From Candidatus Poseidoniaceae archaeon (GTDB taxonomy: Archaea; Thermoplasmatota; Poseidoniia; Poseidoniales; Poseidoniaceae): a stretch of DNA of 18,704 bases. The stretch spans positions 1,976 through 20,679 of the forward strand of contig DUIP01000210.1 of the NCBI GenBank assembly GCA_013330285.1, written 5' to 3'. The notes under the pieces were generated by a model, which saw nothing but the letters and a program-made list of their open reading frames with translations, did not search any database and was not told the origin of the DNA. The translations under genes and the position numbers were made by a program. This document shows positions 1-7,749 of this stretch, piece by piece; the stretch's first letter is position 1; the number at the start of each line of letters is the position of its first letter.

Positions 1-85
1 TGAAACTGAGAGCAGACGACTTGATGACGAACCATCCCACAGGGTCAAGAACAGAAACCGATTCCCTTGGTTTGGAGGGGCATCG

Positions 86-1108
86 ATGGCTGTGTTGATC
101 AACGCTAAAATTGACGCCTTGCTTGAATCAACGTCTCGTTCTTTTTATCCAACGCTGAAGTATCTTCCAAAGAAAATACGTGGTCAAATAGGCCTTCTTT
201 ACCTTCTGGCTAGAGTCGCAGACACCATAGCTGATTCGAAACATGGCGATACTGATGTATTGCTTCAAGTATTGAAATCATACAATGATGTTGCTCAAGG
301 CCGATCTGAGAATTTACCCGATTTTTCAGAAATTGCTGAACTACAGACCAATGCAAGTGAAGCCGAATTGCTGAGGAACGTGGAAGATGTTGTTGAAGCG
401 CTGGAAGTCTATTCTCGTGAAGACCAAGAACGAATGCTCGAGTGTCTCGATATCATTGTCGGAGGGCAAATCCTTGATCTTGAGCGATTTGGCCCCGCCA
501 AGGAAGGCGGCGAAATTTCTGCTCTTACCAATGATGAACAATTGGATGATTACACCTACAGAGTTGCTGGCTGCGTGGGCGTATTTTGGACCAAGATGTC
601 ACTGGCCCATTTGATGTCGCTTAGCCCAGAAAAGGAGAAGGAATTCTTTGAGAAAGGAATACGTTTTGGCAAAGCTCTGCAAATGATTAACATTCTACGG
701 GATATTCCAGAAGACTTACGATTCGGTCGTTGCTACATTCCAAGCGATGCATTAGCACGATATGATCTGAAACCAAACGACTTACTGGACGACGGAAATA
801 TCGAAAAATTCCGGCCACTTTACGATGAATACCTCGACCTTGCGAACGGACATTTCGATGCTGCAGTTGAATACATTCGAATGCTCCCCGAAGGTCAATT
901 CCGCCTCAAAGCATCATGCATGCTTCCTGTCCTGATCGGTCAACGCACAGTGACATTGCTTCGAACTGGAAACATATTGAACTCTGACGAACGAATCAAA
1001 GTCACCCGCGATGAAATCAAGGTGTATGCGAGGAAACTGTTGCGTGCATTGCTCATCCCCGGTGGTGTCAAACGATTGTTGGAGAAAAACAAAGACGTTC
1101 CAATCTAA
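86..1108 (+). CDS. Squalene/phytoene synthase family protein (head-to-head prenyl synthase), paralog 1
   Basis: This 340-residue protein belongs to the family that joins two prenyl diphosphates head to head (two FPP to squalene, or two GGPP to phytoene). Both Mg-diphosphate-binding motifs are visible: the first DxxxD at D46-D50 (VADTIAD) and the second around RDIPED at 205-210, inside LRDIPEDLRFGRCYIP. An N-terminal SRSFYPTLKYLP stretch (residues 17-28) is the usual family start. The length matches bacterial squalene/phytoene synthases, and the C-terminus has no membrane anchor, unlike eukaryotic squalene synthase. The ATG at 86 has GGAGGGG at 74-80 as SD. The next gene downstream is a second, clearly different member of the same family. 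Which of the two makes squalene and which makes phytoene cannot be read from the motifs. The family call is firm; the product is open. Confidence 0.88.
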   Translation: MAVLINAKIDALLESTSRSFYPTLKYLPKKIRGQIGLLYLLARVADTIADSKHGDTDVLLQVLKSYNDVAQGRSENLPDFSEIAELQTNASEAELLRNVEDVVEALEVYSREDQERMLECLDIIVGGQILDLERFGPAKEGGEISALTNDEQLDDYTYRVAGCVGVFWTKMSLAHLMSLSPEKEKEFFEKGIRFGKALQMINILRDIPEDLRFGRCYIPSDALARYDLKPNDLLDDGNIEKFRPLYDEYLDLANGHFDAAVEYIRMLPEGQFRLKASCMLPVLIGQRTVTLLRTGNILNSDERIKVTRDEIKVYARKLLRALLIPGGVKRLLEKNKDVPI

Positions 1109-1324
1109 GTCAAGGATTTATCCCCTTTTCAACATACATCGACATTCGTTGCAACGTCGTTTGGCCATCTTGACTTATCTTTAAGTCGCTTAGTAAGATG
1201 ATACTCACTCGCCTATATTGATGCATTATGAATCGGAATTCATCGACCTTAGACAACCCTCTTCGTTCAAAAAAATTGGTGCAAACTTCCGCAGGTCTCA
1301 AAAAGGGGAAGTGCCGAGCGTCAT
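1109..1324. promoter_or_regulatory. Intergenic region before the second prenyl synthase
   Basis: This is a 216-base stretch with no convincing gene; the short ORFs crossing it show no family resemblance. Candidate promoter elements for the downstream gene are an A-rich TATA-like tract at 1266-1277 (TTCAAAAAAATT, about 50 nt before the start) and CTATATTG at 1213-1220. AAGGGGAA at 1302-1309 could serve as a distant SD. Two small inverted repeats lie at 1172-1187 (GACTTA-tctt-TAAGTC) and 1189-1197 (CTTAGTAAG). No U-tract follows them, so they do not look like a terminator. Confidence 0.3.
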
Positions 1325-2632
1325 ATGGTCAACATGCTCGAACGCCGAAAACCTCTCGATTTGTTGTTCCCACTCAAGGGGAATGCTGCAAGTCGAAAGG
1401 AAGGCGAGGAGAAAGAGACCATTTCTGCACTTGACCGAGTTCGTGCAGGTGTGATGCTCGCACGGGATGCGGTCAAAGCAGTCAGCGTTACGGCAATGGA
1501 GGCCCTCCGAGAAGGTGCAACCTTCATCGGAATTGTTGGTGAGAAAAATGAATTGGTCGATCCATTCGAGCACCTCGATGCTCCAATTTGGTCAGACCGA
1601 CCCCCTCAAGAATTGATGAAACTGGCCTTCCGCTATTGTGAAGAATTGACCATGAGAGAGGCTGGAAATTTCTATCATTCCTTCAAATATCTCCCAGACG
1701 AACAACGTAATGCCATGTGCGCAGTCTATGCATTCTGCCGCAGAGCAGACGACATCGCTGATGGTGACTGGGCCGACAGATTCCCTGGCAGCCAAGGTGA
1801 AATGGACCCAGAAGCAGTCGCTTACCGTGAGCAATTAGAAAGCCTTCAGGATCAAGGAACAATTCTTGATGAAGAAGCATACCTCAACAAGATCACTCAA
1901 CTCTTCTTCTTCAGGAAAAAGCTCTCCACATGCTACTCTGATGTCTATTCCACAGATCCTGTCTTCCTCGCACTGAAGGAGACTGTCGACCGTTATTCAA
2001 TCAGCAGAGAGGTCTTTGACGATCTCATTTCAGGAATGGAAGATGACCTTTACAACAACAGATACCGCAGTTTTGATGAATTGTATGTCTATTGCTATAG
2101 AGTCGCATCTGTGGTTGGTTTAATGTGCATTGAAATCTACGGATACGAAGATCCACGAGCCAAGAAATTCGCAGAGTCATGGGGGATTTTCATGCAACTT
2201 ACGAATGTGTTGCGTGACGTGGGCGAGGATATCCAACGGGACCGAGTCTACTTGCCAATGGATGAACTTGAAGCCAACGGCATCACTGAACCAGAGCTTG
2301 GTGAACAAGTGGTTCTGAACAAACAATGGGAACCATACTGCAGAGATTATGCCCGACGCGCTCGAACCTACCTTGCTGAAGCACGACAACTCCTCCCCCT
2401 TCTGCCTCGCAGGACACGCTACTCTCCTGCGGCAATGATTGCGTTTTACGACAAAATTCTGCGCCAGATCGAAAAGGAGCAGGGTGACGTGTTCACGAAG
2501 CGAGTCAAACTCAACAAGGTTCAGAAGATCAGCCTTGCAGCAGCCGTCTACATGAGACACAGGCTTCTACCTGCCTTCCTCGACCCAGTATGGGCTGGCT
2601 TGGCAAGGATTGGCTTGTTGCCTGCCGTTTGA
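1325..2632 (+). CDS. Phytoene/squalene synthase family protein with N-terminal extension, paralog 2
   Basis: This 435-residue protein has a catalytic domain starting near residue 98 (KLAFRYCEELTMREAGNFYH), which is where bacterial phytoene synthases normally begin. The first Asp motif is ADDIAD at 141-146 (D142, D143, D146) and the second is RDVGED at 297-302, followed by RDRVYLP. Overall it resembles CrtB-type phytoene synthases more than paralog 1 does. About 95 residues precede the domain. They are charged and probably helical, with no signal peptide or clear membrane segment, and I do not recognise them. The start is uncertain: ATG at 1325 is used here, ATG at 1334 is the next choice, and a short form could start at 1616 (MKLAFRYC). 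It probably makes phytoene from two GGPP for carotenoids or retinal. Squalene is the alternative. Confidence 0.87.
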   Translation: MVNMLERRKPLDLLFPLKGNAASRKEGEEKETISALDRVRAGVMLARDAVKAVSVTAMEALREGATFIGIVGEKNELVDPFEHLDAPIWSDRPPQELMKLAFRYCEELTMREAGNFYHSFKYLPDEQRNAMCAVYAFCRRADDIADGDWADRFPGSQGEMDPEAVAYREQLESLQDQGTILDEEAYLNKITQLFFFRKKLSTCYSDVYSTDPVFLALKETVDRYSISREVFDDLISGMEDDLYNNRYRSFDELYVYCYRVASVVGLMCIEIYGYEDPRAKKFAESWGIFMQLTNVLRDVGEDIQRDRVYLPMDELEANGITEPELGEQVVLNKQWEPYCRDYARRARTYLAEARQLLPLLPRRTRYSPAAMIAFYDKILRQIEKEQGDVFTKRVKLNKVQKISLAAAVYMRHRLLPAFLDPVWAGLARIGLLPAV

Positions 2633-2702
2633 GTTGACAGCTCGAACAGGAGATTTTGCTTGCTTGAAAGGCAAAACAGTTACACATAACTCAATGATGC
2701 AC

Positions 2703-2710
2703 CTTATTAT
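2703..2710 (+). promoter_or_regulatory. Possible TATA box for a leaderless methyltransferase transcript
   Basis: CTTATTAT is centred about 26 nt before the ATG at 2733. This is the distance expected between an archaeal TATA box and the transcription start, so transcription could begin at or next to the start codon. No SD precedes 2733, which fits a leaderless mRNA. This is inferred from spacing only. Confidence 0.35.
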
Positions 2711-2732
2711 TGAACAGTGTTCAGCCCGCAAC

Positions 2733-3497
2733 ATGGCAAGCAAGGGCATGGCCGATGAAACCCCGCTCAAAAGCATGGATGAAATCAAATGGTTTCATTC
2801 AATTCCCCTTAATGACGGGACGGTCACACCAGGTCTGGATGCATCGATGGCGAAACTCGAGCAAATCTGCCTTCCAAAAGATTTGAGCGGAAAAACTGTG
2901 CTCGACATTGGTGCATGGGACGGTTTCTTCTCTTTTCAAGCGGAGCGAAATGGAGCGAAGAGGGTCCTCGCCACCGACCACTTCTGTTGGAGTGGGCCTG
3001 GATGGGGTACAAAAGATGGTTTCAATTTCGTCCACAACGCTTTGGATTCCAAGGTTGAATCTTTGGACATCGACGCAATGGACGTTTCCCCCGACAATGT
3101 TGGGCAGTTCGATGTCGTCATGTTCCTTGGCGTTCTTTATCACCTTCAAGACCCGATGGCTGGTCTACGAGTTGCCGCAAGCGTGTGCAAGGAACTATTG
3201 ATCATCGAAACAGTCGTCGATGACCTTCATCGATGGAAACCCTCGATGGTGTACTACCCTGGTGATTCACTCAACGAAGACGATACAAATTACTGGGCAC
3301 CGAATGTTGCTGCAATGAAGGGGATGTTGAAGGATCTTGGTTTTTCCAAGGTCGACGTTGTTTATCCTGTTCGCCCTTGGATTCGGTATTCGTTCCCAGT
3401 GCGCTTTGCAGCATCTGTCAAAGCCATGTTGACGAGGAGAGGACCATTCAGTCAAACCATCAATCAAGGCCGCATGTCATTCCATGCTCGCCGCTGA
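2733..3497 (+). CDS. CmoB/DUF1698-like class I SAM-dependent methyltransferase
   Basis: This is a Rossmann-fold methyltransferase of about 254 residues. From the start used here, the N-terminus carries WFHSIPLNDGTVTPG near residues 20-34. The SAM-binding motif I follows, VLDIGAWDGFFSFQAERNGA, with acidic motif II in VLATDH. FDVVMFLGVLYHLQDP corresponds to the FDxVxxxGVLYH stretch of CmoB (tRNA U34 carboxymethyl transferase) and its DUF1698 relatives. Related bacterial proteins with the W(F/Y)H(S/T)I start act on small molecules or glycolipids, so a tRNA substrate should not be assumed. The open frame extends up to a TTG at 2610 inside the previous gene, but that start has no SD and yields a Cys-rich tail unlike the family. 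ATG at 2733 is preferred, with 2748 as an alternative. It is convergent with glutaryl-CoA dehydrogenase, 13 nt apart. Confidence 0.8.
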   Translation: MASKGMADETPLKSMDEIKWFHSIPLNDGTVTPGLDASMAKLEQICLPKDLSGKTVLDIGAWDGFFSFQAERNGAKRVLATDHFCWSGPGWGTKDGFNFVHNALDSKVESLDIDAMDVSPDNVGQFDVVMFLGVLYHLQDPMAGLRVAASVCKELLIIETVVDDLHRWKPSMVYYPGDSLNEDDTNYWAPNVAAMKGMLKDLGFSKVDVVYPVRPWIRYSFPVRFAASVKAMLTRRGPFSQTINQGRMSFHARR

Positions 3498-3510
3498 ACC
3501 TGTGAATGAA

Positions 3511-4686
3511 TCAAACCGTTCGAGTGAACGCTTGGATGCCAGTGATGTAGCGTCCAAGAATGAGATTGTGAATGTCGTGCGTCCCCTCATATGTCTTGAC
3601 TGATTCGAGGTTGGCCATGTGTCGCATGACTGGGTATTCGTCAAGAACACCGTTGGCACCATGGATGTCACGTGACACGCGAGCGATTTCAAGCGCTATG
3701 TCGACGTTGTTCATCTTCGCAAGTGAAATTTGTTCATTGAACCATGTCCCATCGTCTTTCTTTCGTCCCAAATGATAGGCCAAGAGTTGTCCTTTGGTGA
3801 TTTCCCGAAGCATCCAAGCCAATTTATTCTGAACCAATTGATAAGAAGCGATTGGGTGGTCGAATTGTATTCGAGACAGAGCATAGGTCTTGGCGCTATG
3901 GAAACAAGCCATTGCAGCACCTAGAGCGCCCCAAGAAATTCCGAATCTGGCATTGTTCAAACAGGAGAATGGTCCACGTAGACCCTTCACGCCCGGCAAT
4001 ATACGATCTTTTGGAATCTTACAATCTTGGAAGACAAGTTCGCTGGTAACCGAGGCTTTGAGGGAATGCTTTCCTTTCATTTCAGGTGCACTAAATCCTT
4101 CATCGTCTTTCTCGACAATAAATCCTCGAATGACGCCATCGAGCTTTGCCCAAACGATTGCCACATCTGCAATTGTTCCGTTTGTAATCCACATTTTAGC
4201 ACCATTGAGCAGGTAATGGTCACCCATATCTTCGGCTTTGGTAATCATATCACCTGGGTTTGATCCATAATCTGGTTCAGTGAGGCCAAAACATCCAATC
4301 CATTCCCCAGAGGTCATCTTTGGAAGGTAGTGGTTTTTCTGCTCCTCGCTTCCAAAATCCCAAATTGGGTACATTGCCAAAGAGCCTTGAACTGAAGCAA
4401 ATGAGCGAAGTCCAGAGTCGCCTCGCTCAAGTTCTTGACAAATCAAACCATAGGCGACATACGACAAGCCCGGGCAGCCGTAGCCTTTGAGTGGCGCACC
4501 AAGTACACCCATTTCACCCAGTGCAACACGCCATTCATCGAGGAAAACGCCCTCTGCACAGGCATGCTCAATCTTTGGCAGAACTTCTTCATCAACCCAA
4601 TCACGCACCATGTCGCGAATCATGATTTCTTCTTCTGTCAATAGACTTTCAATGTCGTAAAAATCGACGCCTTCGTATGGTTCCAT
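3511..4686 (-). CDS. gcdH: Glutaryl-CoA dehydrogenase (acyl-CoA dehydrogenase family)
   Basis: This FAD enzyme oxidises glutaryl-CoA (from lysine, hydroxylysine and tryptophan breakdown) to crotonyl-CoA and CO2, passing electrons to ETF. The 391-residue length is typical. Family landmarks are CFGLTEPDYGSNPGDM, GAKMWITNG, SLKASVT, GPFSCLNNARFGISWG and YEGTHDIHNLILGR near the C-terminus. The catalytic base is E367 in TYEGT, aligning with Glu370 of the human enzyme. R94 in DSGLRSFASVQ aligns with the human substrate-binding Arg94. Glu87 and the Tyr just before the catalytic Glu are both present; as I recall, this pair marks decarboxylating enzymes rather than the glutaconyl-CoA-forming type. The ATG at 4686 has GAGGGGT as SD (plus-strand 4690-4696). 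It lies 71 nt behind the beta-propeller gene on the same strand. Its electron acceptor EtfAB is encoded about 4 kb away. Confidence 0.95.
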   Translation of the reverse strand: MEPYEGVDFYDIESLLTEEEIMIRDMVRDWVDEEVLPKIEHACAEGVFLDEWRVALGEMGVLGAPLKGYGCPGLSYVAYGLICQELERGDSGLRSFASVQGSLAMYPIWDFGSEEQKNHYLPKMTSGEWIGCFGLTEPDYGSNPGDMITKAEDMGDHYLLNGAKMWITNGTIADVAIVWAKLDGVIRGFIVEKDDEGFSAPEMKGKHSLKASVTSELVFQDCKIPKDRILPGVKGLRGPFSCLNNARFGISWGALGAAMACFHSAKTYALSRIQFDHPIASYQLVQNKLAWMLREITKGQLLAYHLGRKKDDGTWFNEQISLAKMNNVDIALEIARVSRDIHGANGVLDEYPVMRHMANLESVKTYEGTHDIHNLILGRYITGIQAFTRTV

Positions 4687-4757
4687 GGGACCCCTCAGTA
4701 CCTCGTGGACAGAGGCGCTTCAAGAACCTAACCATAGAGGGCTGCGCCAGATACAGA

Positions 4758-5954
4758 TCAGGACTTCGAACGTCCTCGCCAATTTGCATACCATCTTTGG
4801 AGGGTTGAACTGTTCATGTAAATCAATCCAAGGATGGTTCCCGGCACTGCAACAACAACTGCACTGAGGACAGCCACGGTCATGATGCTGTTATCCACCT
4901 CAACTGGTTGCTCGGGCACGAACGAAACGATGTTGCCGAAACTGGTGATGATGAATCCTTCACGGTGTTCATTTTCCCAAACCACTGAAATCGATCGTCC
5001 TGCGATGACTGGATCCCATTCTGTTGCATCCTCTGCTACGATTTGGGCATAGGCCTCAGAAATAATCGGTTGTTGCCTGACTGTTGCAAAGGGCGCCATT
5101 TGAATCAAGGTCGTGCCGTCATGACCTCGTGATACAGCAGTGAAATCACCGGAAAGCGTTCCAAATTGCATCAAATTTTCTGTGCTTGATTTGCTGGGGT
5201 CGATGAGATCCAATCGAATCGCTTGAGTTTTGAGGCCGCTGGCGAACCCAACACACTCATTCAATGTCGGATCTGCACAATCTGCACCAATCCAAGTTTC
5301 AGTGCTGGTGCCGGCCAGAAAAGTCACTTCATGGGTTTGGCCAATAACAGCAAGCCCATGGCTCAATGTTGCCACGATGCAAATTTGTTCTTGACGGTGA
5401 CAAGTGATGTCGGTAACCTCAGAATTGTATGTTCCTTCAAGTTCAATCAGCCCGGTGCCTTCTGAAAATTTCCAAACGCTACCATCAACCGCACCGAAAT
5501 AGGCGTAATCACCAGAAGGACGCCACTCAACTGCTGTGAGATCTAATCCAAAGACGGCCCCCGAACCATTCACGGGACCAATGCTGTAATCTGCAGCAAC
5601 ATAACGCATAGCCATGCCAAAGTCGCCAGCCATCAATGCGGTTTTCCCACCAGGATGCCAAGCCACATCTTGGAAGGGTTGAGAGCGACCAGAGTTCAAT
5701 TCGACATCGCCGCTTCGGTCACCAGCATTGCTTGCGGATAAGAGACGAGCATAGCCATCTTCACCTGCGATCAAAACATGAAGCCCGTCGGGCGACACAG
5801 CGCCGGTGTTGATACCGAGATCATTGTCGGAAAGTGTATCCTCGAGTTTGAGTTCAATCAACGATTCTGGTTGTGATTGCACGCTTGGCGCCATCATCAG
5901 AACCATCATGATCAACGCAAGCATTGCCTTCCGCATACCCCTGCCAGCAAGCAT
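4758..5954 (-). CDS. Secreted, C-terminally membrane-anchored beta-propeller (WD40-like) protein
   Basis: The function is not recognised. The protein starts with a signal peptide: positive MLAGRGMRK, hydrophobic AMLALIMMVLMMA, then a cleavage region near PSVQSQPES. The middle contains repeated propeller-blade signatures such as GAVSPDGLHVLIAGEDGYARLL, DVAWHPGGKTALMAGDFG and AVEWRPSGDYAYFGAVDGSVWKF, spaced about 45-55 residues apart. A single membrane helix near the C-terminus (VAVLSAVVVAVPGTILGLIYM) is followed by a basic tail, RWYANWRGRSKS, giving an outside-in anchor. Several cysteines in the ectodomain (ITCHRQEQIC, ADCADPTLNEC) could form disulfides. The start is ambiguous: ATG 5954 is used here, ATG 5936 gives the most canonical signal peptide, and GTG 5987 opens the frame but adds a second hydrophobic run. 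It is probably a surface scaffold or sensor. Confidence 0.72.
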   Translation of the reverse strand: MLAGRGMRKAMLALIMMVLMMAPSVQSQPESLIELKLEDTLSDNDLGINTGAVSPDGLHVLIAGEDGYARLLSASNAGDRSGDVELNSGRSQPFQDVAWHPGGKTALMAGDFGMAMRYVAADYSIGPVNGSGAVFGLDLTAVEWRPSGDYAYFGAVDGSVWKFSEGTGLIELEGTYNSEVTDITCHRQEQICIVATLSHGLAVIGQTHEVTFLAGTSTETWIGADCADPTLNECVGFASGLKTQAIRLDLIDPSKSSTENLMQFGTLSGDFTAVSRGHDGTTLIQMAPFATVRQQPIISEAYAQIVAEDATEWDPVIAGRSISVVWENEHREGFIITSFGNIVSFVPEQPVEVDNSIMTVAVLSAVVVAVPGTILGLIYMNSSTLQRWYANWRGRSKS

Positions 5955-6055
5955 GAGAAGAAAAACCCCACAGAAGAAAAGAACCACGACTTCAACGCCC
6001 GTGTACCTTCCCTTTCTATGGTGAGCCTTATGTTCAAGAGCGGTTTGGAGGGAGC

Positions 6056-6580
6056 ATGGAGCGGTTTGCAGTCAAGCGCGGTTTAGAGAAAAAGATGGGC
6101 GGGAATGCTGGTTTAGCCAAATTAGCAGCACAATACTTCGACAACCTCCAAGTGAACGGTGAAGGTGTCTTTACCGGAGAATACGGTATTATGACTCACA
6201 TCAGCGGTGAATTCGATGCTGATGGAAAACTCGCCCTCGACGTTCAACAACTCAAAGGTTCAGATCTTTCTTCATTCCTTGGTGCCGAAGGAGGCAGGGA
6301 AAAAGCAATGGAATCACGCCGACGATACTCTTCGTTCCTCGATGAAGCCACTGGCTACACTCCCAAACAGAGAGGGGACAAAGCAAAGGAAGAAGCTAAG
6401 AAGTTCTCCAAGGCTAAATCTGCAATCAAGATGGCATTGAAGACCATTGAAATGAGTTCAAGTTTGAGCGATGAGACCATTGCAAAGGCACATGAAATGA
6501 TTGCAGAATTAGAATCGATGATTGAATCTGGAACTGCACCATCTGAAGGTAAGGTCAAGAAACTCAACGACCTACTTTGA
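6056..6580 (+). CDS. Small DUF5611-like archaeal protein upstream of tyrS
   Basis: This protein of 174 residues has no assigned function. The N-terminal 75 residues (MERFAVKRG ... GEGVFTGEYGIMTHISGEF ... LALDVQQ) have the look of the archaeal DUF5611 domain, which begins with a similar FKRG motif; I make this match from memory at moderate confidence. The C-terminal 90 residues are lysine/glutamate-rich and probably alpha-helical (KAKEEAKKFSKAKSAIKMAL, then LSDETIAKAHEMIAELESM). There is no signal peptide, membrane segment or Cys cluster. The ATG at 6056 has GGAGG at 6047-6051, a slightly tight spacing of 4 nt. The tyrS start lies 22 nt after its stop, so they are very likely co-transcribed. 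It is divergent from the beta-propeller gene. Confidence 0.7.
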   Translation: MERFAVKRGLEKKMGGNAGLAKLAAQYFDNLQVNGEGVFTGEYGIMTHISGEFDADGKLALDVQQLKGSDLSSFLGAEGGREKAMESRRRYSSFLDEATGYTPKQRGDKAKEEAKKFSKAKSAIKMALKTIEMSSSLSDETIAKAHEMIAELESMIESGTAPSEGKVKKLNDLL

Positions 6581-6602
6581 ACACGACTTGGGAGGCATTG
6601 GC

Positions 6603-7748
6603 ATGGACATAGAAGCCATCCTCGAAGCCCACCGAGAACAATGCCCTCGCATTGATGAACTGAATGATCAACAAAAGTCAAGGCTGGCGTTGATGGTTGG
6701 GAGCGTTGACGAGACCGTGGGCATCAACCACTTGGTCGATTGTTTGGCAGATGGAACAAGCATTGGCGGGGATGGAACGATTCGCTGCTATGTTGGATTT
6801 GAACCATCAGGCAAGGCTCATATTGGTTGGAAGGTGCTCTCACTTCAATTGCGAAGAATGCTCGACGCTGATGCAAATGTGTTGATTTTCCTCGCGGATT
6901 GGCACGCATGGGTGAACGACAAATTCAACGGCGTCATGGAAGACATACAAACCACAGCGATATACATGGAAGAGACATTCCGGGCCCTCCTTGGCTACCC
7001 GGAAGAAGGTGACGGGCCCGGCCAATTGAGGTTCTTGTGGGCTTCAACCCTCATGGACAGCGGTGACTATTGGGCACGCGTTCTGCGGTGTTCCAAGGGT
7101 GCAACATTGGCCATGGTCCGAAAAACATTCACCATTATGGGACGGGATGAATCATCTTCAGATCATGACCTTTCCAAGTTCTATTATCCTGCAATGCAAG
7201 CAAGCGACATCTTTGAACTCAAGATCGATGTTGCTCTCGGCGGAATGGACCAGCGTAAAGCCCACATGTTCATGCGGGATGTTGCCACAAAATGGGGCTG
7301 GAGGAAGGCAACCTGCATACACACTCCAATCATTTCATCACTCAAAGCAACTGGCACACGGATGGAAAGTTTCGACCATAAGATGAGCAAGTCTGACCCA
7401 TCTGGTGCAATTTTGCTGCACGATGCTGAAAATATTCTGCGGAACAAGATGAAAAAGCACGCTTACCTCAATCCGGAGGATGAGCATTCTCCAGTCTACG
7501 AACTCGCAGAACATGTGGTTCTTCCTGAATGGGGTGAAATTGTCGTAACTCCAAATCCAAAGTTTGGCGAACCATCAACTTGGACGGATTTAGCAGCATT
7601 CAAGACCGCTGTAAGCAATGGCACACTTCATCCATTGGATGCGAAACTCGGTGTTGCTGCAGGCATCAGTCGGGGTCTTGAAACCGTAGCTGAACACTTT
7701 GAAGCCCATCCCGAAACCCTCGATGCGGTGACAAAATTACGAAAGTGA
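6603..7748 (+). CDS. tyrS: Tyrosyl-tRNA synthetase, archaeal/eukaryal type
   Basis: This enzyme charges tRNA-Tyr with tyrosine. The 381-residue protein shows the class I signatures: the HIGH-like motif PSGKAHIG with H73-G75, preceded by CYVGFEPSG, and KMSKS at 260-264. Tyrosine-pocket residues aligning with Methanocaldococcus Tyr32 and Asp158 are Y63 and D202 (YYPAMQASDIF). VALGGMDQRKAHM at 210-222 and a C-terminal ELHPMDLK-like segment (TLHPLDAKLGVA) are typical of archaeal and eukaryal TyrRS. Archaeal enzymes usually carry KMSSS; here it is KMSKSDPSGAI, after a small insertion (ATGTRMESFDH). The ATG at 6603 has GGGAGG at 6590-6595. The frame stays open upstream into the previous gene, but that region has no family resemblance. 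The stop is 1 nt from the stop of the convergent MCM-like gene. Confidence 0.95.
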   Translation: MDIEAILEAHREQCPRIDELNDQQKSRLALMVGSVDETVGINHLVDCLADGTSIGGDGTIRCYVGFEPSGKAHIGWKVLSLQLRRMLDADANVLIFLADWHAWVNDKFNGVMEDIQTTAIYMEETFRALLGYPEEGDGPGQLRFLWASTLMDSGDYWARVLRCSKGATLAMVRKTFTIMGRDESSSDHDLSKFYYPAMQASDIFELKIDVALGGMDQRKAHMFMRDVATKWGWRKATCIHTPIISSLKATGTRMESFDHKMSKSDPSGAILLHDAENILRNKMKKHAYLNPEDEHSPVYELAEHVVLPEWGEIVVTPNPKFGEPSTWTDLAAFKTAVSNGTLHPLDAKLGVAAGISRGLETVAEHFEAHPETLDAVTKLRK

Positions 7749-7749
7749 G

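Noticed and set aside
1..85. End of an upstream gene at the left edge
   Set aside because: Too short to assign; only the SD at 74-80 for the first gene can be supported.
1172..1197. Inverted repeats GACTTA-tctt-TAAGTC and CTTAGTAAG as a terminator
   Set aside because: Short AT-rich stems with no following U-tract; most likely chance in AT-rich intergenic DNA.
1110..1454. Several 60-90 codon frames on both strands around the gap before the second prenyl synthase
   Set aside because: No family resemblance, odd composition, and overlap with the N-terminal part of the real gene.
2610..2732. N-terminal extension of the methyltransferase from the TTG at 2610
   Set aside because: TTG start without an SD, overlapping the previous gene, and the extra residues do not look like the family N-terminus.
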